Below are positions 31,101 through 33,441 of a stretch of DNA of 33,441 nucleotides, one piece after another. How positions within the stretch are numbered: position 1 is the stretch's first letter; every line of letters begins with the position of its first letter. Source of the DNA: Candidatus Methanofastidiosum methylothiophilum (GTDB taxonomy: Archaea > Methanobacteriota_B > Thermococci > Methanofastidiosales > Methanofastidiosaceae); contig LNJB01000001.1 of assembly GCA_001587595.1 (NCBI GenBank), positions 55,727-89,167 of the forward strand, in the 5' to 3' direction. The notes under the pieces were generated by a model that saw only the letters and a program-made list of their open reading frames with translations, made no database searches and was not told the DNA's origin. Position numbers and translations under genes: made by a program.

Positions 31101-32703
31101 GGCTCCATACAACATAAGCGATTTAGATGATGTCAGAATTATTGAACCTACTTTAACTATTGAAAAGCGGGGTGATAAAACTGAAGGGCTGCCTGGAGAA
31201 AATGTGCACTACACAATTACTGTTAGAAATACTGGAAACAGCTCTGCATATGATGTAGTCATCCAAGATCAGATACCCTTGGGTTTAATACTAGTTGGGG
31301 GATCGATTACATCTTCTCCCACAGCATATAATACTATGGTCTTTGGGGACACTATCCAATGGGGATATCTTTCAATTACTCCAAATAATTCAGTCACTTT
31401 GGAATACGATGTTACAATTCCTCCACAAGGAGGAAGCTTCACAAACACAGTTACAAATACAGAGTATTGGTCTCTACCTAGCGGCAATGAAGGAAGAAGG
31501 CAATATGGCCCACTTTCTGACACTTGGAATGTAATATCCCCCGGAACAGATTTGCAGAAAGTCACCTTAAATACCGATATTAACGTTCCATCCCCTGGAG
31601 GAATAGTCTACTTTAGGCTTACTATCACAAACACCGGGGCTATGAATCTAAATCCCGTGAAATTAAATGACTATTTACCTGATGGACTTACATACAGGCC
31701 GGGATCTAGCACTGTTGGCGGAGTACCACATGAACCAGATTCAATAACTGGATCGCCTCAAATTTTAACATGGAACAATATAGGCTCAATGAATCCAACA
31801 GACACAATAATCGTTGAATTCCAGGCAACTGTTGACGCGGGTAGAACTGGAACTTTCATTAATAGAGCTGAAGTAATTGGAACATCAAGAATAGGTGACG
31901 TTACAGATTCGGACACTTCAACTGTTGGTGTAAAAGGTCCAGCAATAAACATAACAAAATCTGTTGAACCTCCCTGGGGTAAAAATGGATTTAATAATGA
32001 ATTTACTTTAGTAATAAAAAATACTGGAGAGGTAATGCTAAATCCAGTAACTGTTACAGATACATTACCTATAGGGCTTACATATGCTAACTTGGCTTCC
32101 ATAATCCCAGATTCAGTTGTATTAAATGCAGATGGAACAACTACAATCAAATGGAACAATATTGGACCTTTAGCTGTTGGAGAAAGTAAAACAATAAAGT
32201 TCTCCGCTAAGTTTAACGGCCAAGAGATTAATAGCATTAATTATGCCATAACTGAAGGATGGCCTCCAAATGGAGATCCCGTGTCAAATGACGATCAAGT
32301 TGAAATACAAAAACACCCTGGAGGAAGTCCAAAGGAAACGCTAAGAGTGATCACAAAGGGTTACATGAAGAGGTGCGATTTGTGTTATACCCAAGAATTA
32401 ATCAGAGAAGCTAAATTACTGATTTCAAAACAAGACATACTTGTCGAAGAAGATAATACATGTTGTAAGCCAGAAGACATAATTGAGGCACTCAAAATAG
32501 AAACAATAAAAAATGATCTAGACAAAGATCCTAGATATATCAGAGCTCTTACACTGTTGGAAAATTCGGAAAGACTATGCAAAGAAGCTAATGAAGCATT
32601 CGCAAAAGGCAATTATGGTCTTGCACAAAGATTAACAAAAGAAAAGTGTGAAGCAATCACTGAAGCAATGAAACTTATGATAGAGGTCCTATCTCCTAAA
32701 TAA
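28144..32703 (+). CDS. Giant DUF11-repeat surface protein, main part
   Basis: A 1,519-codon frame without its own signal peptide. Coding sequence in this frame extends upstream to 27892 without a start codon, so it is the continuation of the gene at 26831. It carries a string of beta-sandwich DUF11-type domains; at least six are clear, each built on the pattern [VT]xxGxxVxYxITVxNTG, a DxLPxGLxY turn and a TNTAxV-like strand (for example ENVHYTITVRNTGNSSAYDV and IVYFRLTITNTGAMNLNPV). Earlier domains carry extra cysteines (RCGTYIVTL, MCGEENVTI). The last 130 residues differ: a helical, charged region with two cysteine pairs (RCDLCYTQE, NTCCKPED) and no membrane anchor or sorting signal. Such proteins form part of archaeal cell envelopes or adhesins; attachment here is unclear. 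Confidence 0.88.
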   Translation: MWATCSLDSNTTSVRSKKITIEYNLSNQKLSEPICASSHTFFDWSILNTGKSSSGGDCYDNSMQIRNGVFVTVNGADVNVNLSNLPTVIDRCGTYIVTLNISRDSIGGAYDVNVSFPTNNYHVNNITINGGSPNQILGSNGYEWKYGDFFVNNTSASIDLNVTKRCDSNGQMTANVVWHDRCNNDAPDNICSDSTSSTPRLILSGNVCLMKVPELLWATTDKATWKLCLTNAGSGGGYNVWLEDKLGSGLSYNSSTGTYSQVTINKDRNGNPINGATWFIPKIDAGDRTEILLTVNIDACSNLTNNASTSAGCLGVDCQPIKTDNSSIRIPPSEAITANHIPGSINMCGEENVTIIVKNTELTYVYDVNVTASLPTGIIYVSGTSPNPENPNSNPLRWTKSQISGLEALAPSSEIAINFKIRSSCNMPSSGNFISQATYKSPCNAVKISTQEISQIVRRTPTLSISKHGRNHTTGTSFADNVAAEPGNIVEWRLVITNSGSAAATNVEFYDVLPSNMTFGGISTSQYPAVGTIPSGSGTLADPWKHGTLSNVSGSNAATYYVWGTVNAGGCQAATTNIAHVRYGCDNPDCRFNFISSSSRSLRTRPNFVRSQTIGTFTTCDGIITINLRNDSGYPTAYNVFVTSTLPPGYIYDSMITGPNPTPNPPSNPAQPIWSLGNMAASGANTVLQFRVKNDGLSCGTVTPGTNNVRIDYQDSCHNPLSVSYTSPTITPLKPIISVSKTPALQPVSPGGTGSWTITVTNIGNTPAYNVTVIDTLSSDWETPIVAGNGTNGETPIVSGNTITWHIPGPIAQSGGTWSATLSARLKGNAGTGTNGVIVVGKCSNGCIYSSATDSARIINIQGLFKESEKEKATIGEEVVFDLAVVYSGVGSNYTNTTIVDHLPDGIEYISHTYTDTFGGTIQQFNQNGQVLTWKLGTPLGAPNRNFVGPNNILIKITGRIKNILPDNVRDVTLVNNANTSFIQDGAPYNISDLDDVRIIEPTLTIEKRGDKTEGLPGENVHYTITVRNTGNSSAYDVVIQDQIPLGLILVGGSITSSPTAYNTMVFGDTIQWGYLSITPNNSVTLEYDVTIPPQGGSFTNTVTNTEYWSLPSGNEGRRQYGPLSDTWNVISPGTDLQKVTLNTDINVPSPGGIVYFRLTITNTGAMNLNPVKLNDYLPDGLTYRPGSSTVGGVPHEPDSITGSPQILTWNNIGSMNPTDTIIVEFQATVDAGRTGTFINRAEVIGTSRIGDVTDSDTSTVGVKGPAINITKSVEPPWGKNGFNNEFTLVIKNTGEVMLNPVTVTDTLPIGLTYANLASIIPDSVVLNADGTTTIKWNNIGPLAVGESKTIKFSAKFNGQEINSINYAITEGWPPNGDPVSNDDQVEIQKHPGGSPKETLRVITKGYMKRCDLCYTQELIREAKLLISKQDILVEEDNTCCKPEDIIEALKIETIKNDLDKDPRYIRALTLLENSERLCKEANEAFAKGNYGLAQRLTKEKCEAITEAMKLMIEVLSPK

Positions 32704-32722
32704 AAAATAATTTTTTTATTTT
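32704..32722 (+). terminator. T-rich spacer between convergent genes
   Basis: A run of seven T and a further T tract lie in the 21 nt between the DUF11 stop and the topoisomerase stop on the other strand. The sequence can end the plus-strand transcript; the complementary A-rich side gives no matching signal for the other strand. Confidence 0.45.
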
Positions 32723-32724
32723 AC

Positions 32725-33441
32725 TTAAGGTAAAAATACCTCATTTTCTATTTTCTGAGGCAAGTACTCTTTAGCGACAAATTCAAGAGATTTGTTTGCA
32801 AGTGCCTGCTGTTCTATCCTGACTCCTAATTTTAGGCATTTTTTCATCTGCTCTTGCCAGTCCTTGTGTTTAAACCATTCATAGTCCATTATCTCGTTGA
32901 TTCTTTTTTTGTCTATATCCTTTAGCTTTTCTGTGACTTTTTGGAGTCCATATTCATCTATATCATCCATAGTCATTCCAATAAATTTAGAATCGGGGAC
33001 TCCAAGTCTCTTGGAAAGGTAAGCTAAATTCATTGAGCCTTGCTTTAACGTAGAGTAGATATACCAACCATATGGATCGCCATCTGTAAACACATAAACA
33101 GGTAATTTGTTTTCTGTATGCAATCTGTTAACTAATCTTCTTATACCTCTTGGAGCCTGTCCCTGGCATGCAACTAAAAGAGCATTGTTTTTTTGTGTAA
33201 ACTTTTCCTCAATAAGACGATCACACATTGCAGCAGTTTCAATTACAAGTATGTATTCTGCATTAACATTTAGAAATTCTATGTCTTCAACAGTGCCTGG
33301 TACAGCCCAGCCACCTCTACCGAGTTTTGCAGCGTTAAACTCATCTTCCCCATCTTTTAAGACTAGATCCCCGTATATGTAGCCCCTTCTATCTGCTGTA
33401 AGGTTCAATTCTTCCCTAAGTATGTCAAGTGTTGTTTCAAT
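32725..33441 (-). CDS. top6A: DNA topoisomerase VI subunit A, C-terminal part (cut by window edge)
   Basis: The C-terminal 238 residues of the A subunit of topoisomerase VI, the Spo11-related type IIB enzyme that passes one duplex through another. The TOPRIM domain is complete: the acidic residue in [17 protein letters not shown] and the DGDPYG motif bind magnesium. LRRELNL-like [20 protein letters not shown] precedes it, and [19 protein letters not shown] follows. The frame is open to the window edge at 33441, so the winged-helix domain with the catalytic tyrosine lies outside. An in-frame TTG at 33408 is not the true start. The B subunit is not in the window. Assignment is certain. Confidence 0.96.
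   Translation of the reverse strand: METTLDILREELNLTADRRGYIYGDLVLKDGEDEFNAAKLGRGGWAVPGTVEDIEFLNVNAEYILVIETAAMCDRLIEEKFTQKNNALLVACQGQAPRGIRRLVNRLHTENKLPVYVFTDGDPYGWYIYSTLKQGSMNLAYLSKRLGVPDSKFIGMTMDDIDEYGLQKVTEKLKDIDKKRINEIMDYEWFKHKDWQEQMKKCLKLGVRIEQQALANKSLEFVAKEYLPQKIENEVFLP

Noticed and set aside
33406-33408. TTG at 33408 as the start of the topoisomerase gene
   Set aside because: The frame continues in typical Top6A sequence to the window edge, and the catalytic-tyrosine domain must lie further upstream.

Overview
This AT-rich window (about one third G+C by eye) is a chromosomal segment of an archaeon, most likely a euryarchaeote. Supporting genes are a group II chaperonin (thermosome), the A subunit of DNA topoisomerase VI, an archaeal/eukaryal-type tryptophanyl-tRNA synthetase, a zinc-ribbon site-2 protease, a CDP-alcohol phosphatidyltransferase of the archaeal-lipid type and a roadblock/LC7 protein. 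BRE/TATA promoters and GGTGA-type ribosome binding sites agree. A FilR1-type regulator and the MinD-ferredoxin/NifX genes suggest a strict anaerobe related to methanogens. No methanogenesis gene is in the window, so a lineage such as Methanofastidiosa is only a guess. No CRISPR array, intact insertion sequence, rRNA or prophage was seen.

Left part (1-9.1 kb): a TPR protein ending in a J domain, a roadblock/LC7 gene paired with a cysteine-containing protein, a secreted PrcB-like protein, the thermosome, a FAS1 protein, the wreck of a small membrane-protein gene, a secreted beta-helix protein, a YbaK-type tRNA deacylase and tRNA-Leu(CAA). Middle (9.1-17.2 kb): a phospholipid synthase, repeat copy A, an M50 protease, a bifunctional NAD(P)HX repair enzyme, a DsrE/DJ-1 pair and a small HTH regulator. 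The regulator diverges from a six-gene operon: a DUF5320-like protein, a 50-residue zinc-ribbon protein, two NifX/NifB-type proteins and two MinD-type ATPases with ferredoxin domains. This operon looks like a unit for handling iron-sulfur or metal clusters.

Right part (17.2-33.4 kb): a minus-strand cluster trpB2 - NAD-kinase-like gene - trpS joins tryptophan formation from indole to tRNA charging. Upstream of it lie a candidate structured RNA and repeat copy B. Then come a DUF84 house-cleaning NTPase, a DUF3783/TfoX-C pair, a FilR1-type regulator with a radical SAM enzyme of unusual cysteine spacing, a two-gene SSS symporter operon with a 37-residue accessory protein, a giant DUF11 surface protein interrupted by a frameshift, and topoisomerase VI subunit A cut by the window edge.

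The points most worth following are the candidate RNA next to trpB2, the diverged 250-bp repeat pair, the radical SAM enzyme with a CX4CX2C motif, the DUF11 frameshift, and the dyad flanking the HTH gene's TATA box.
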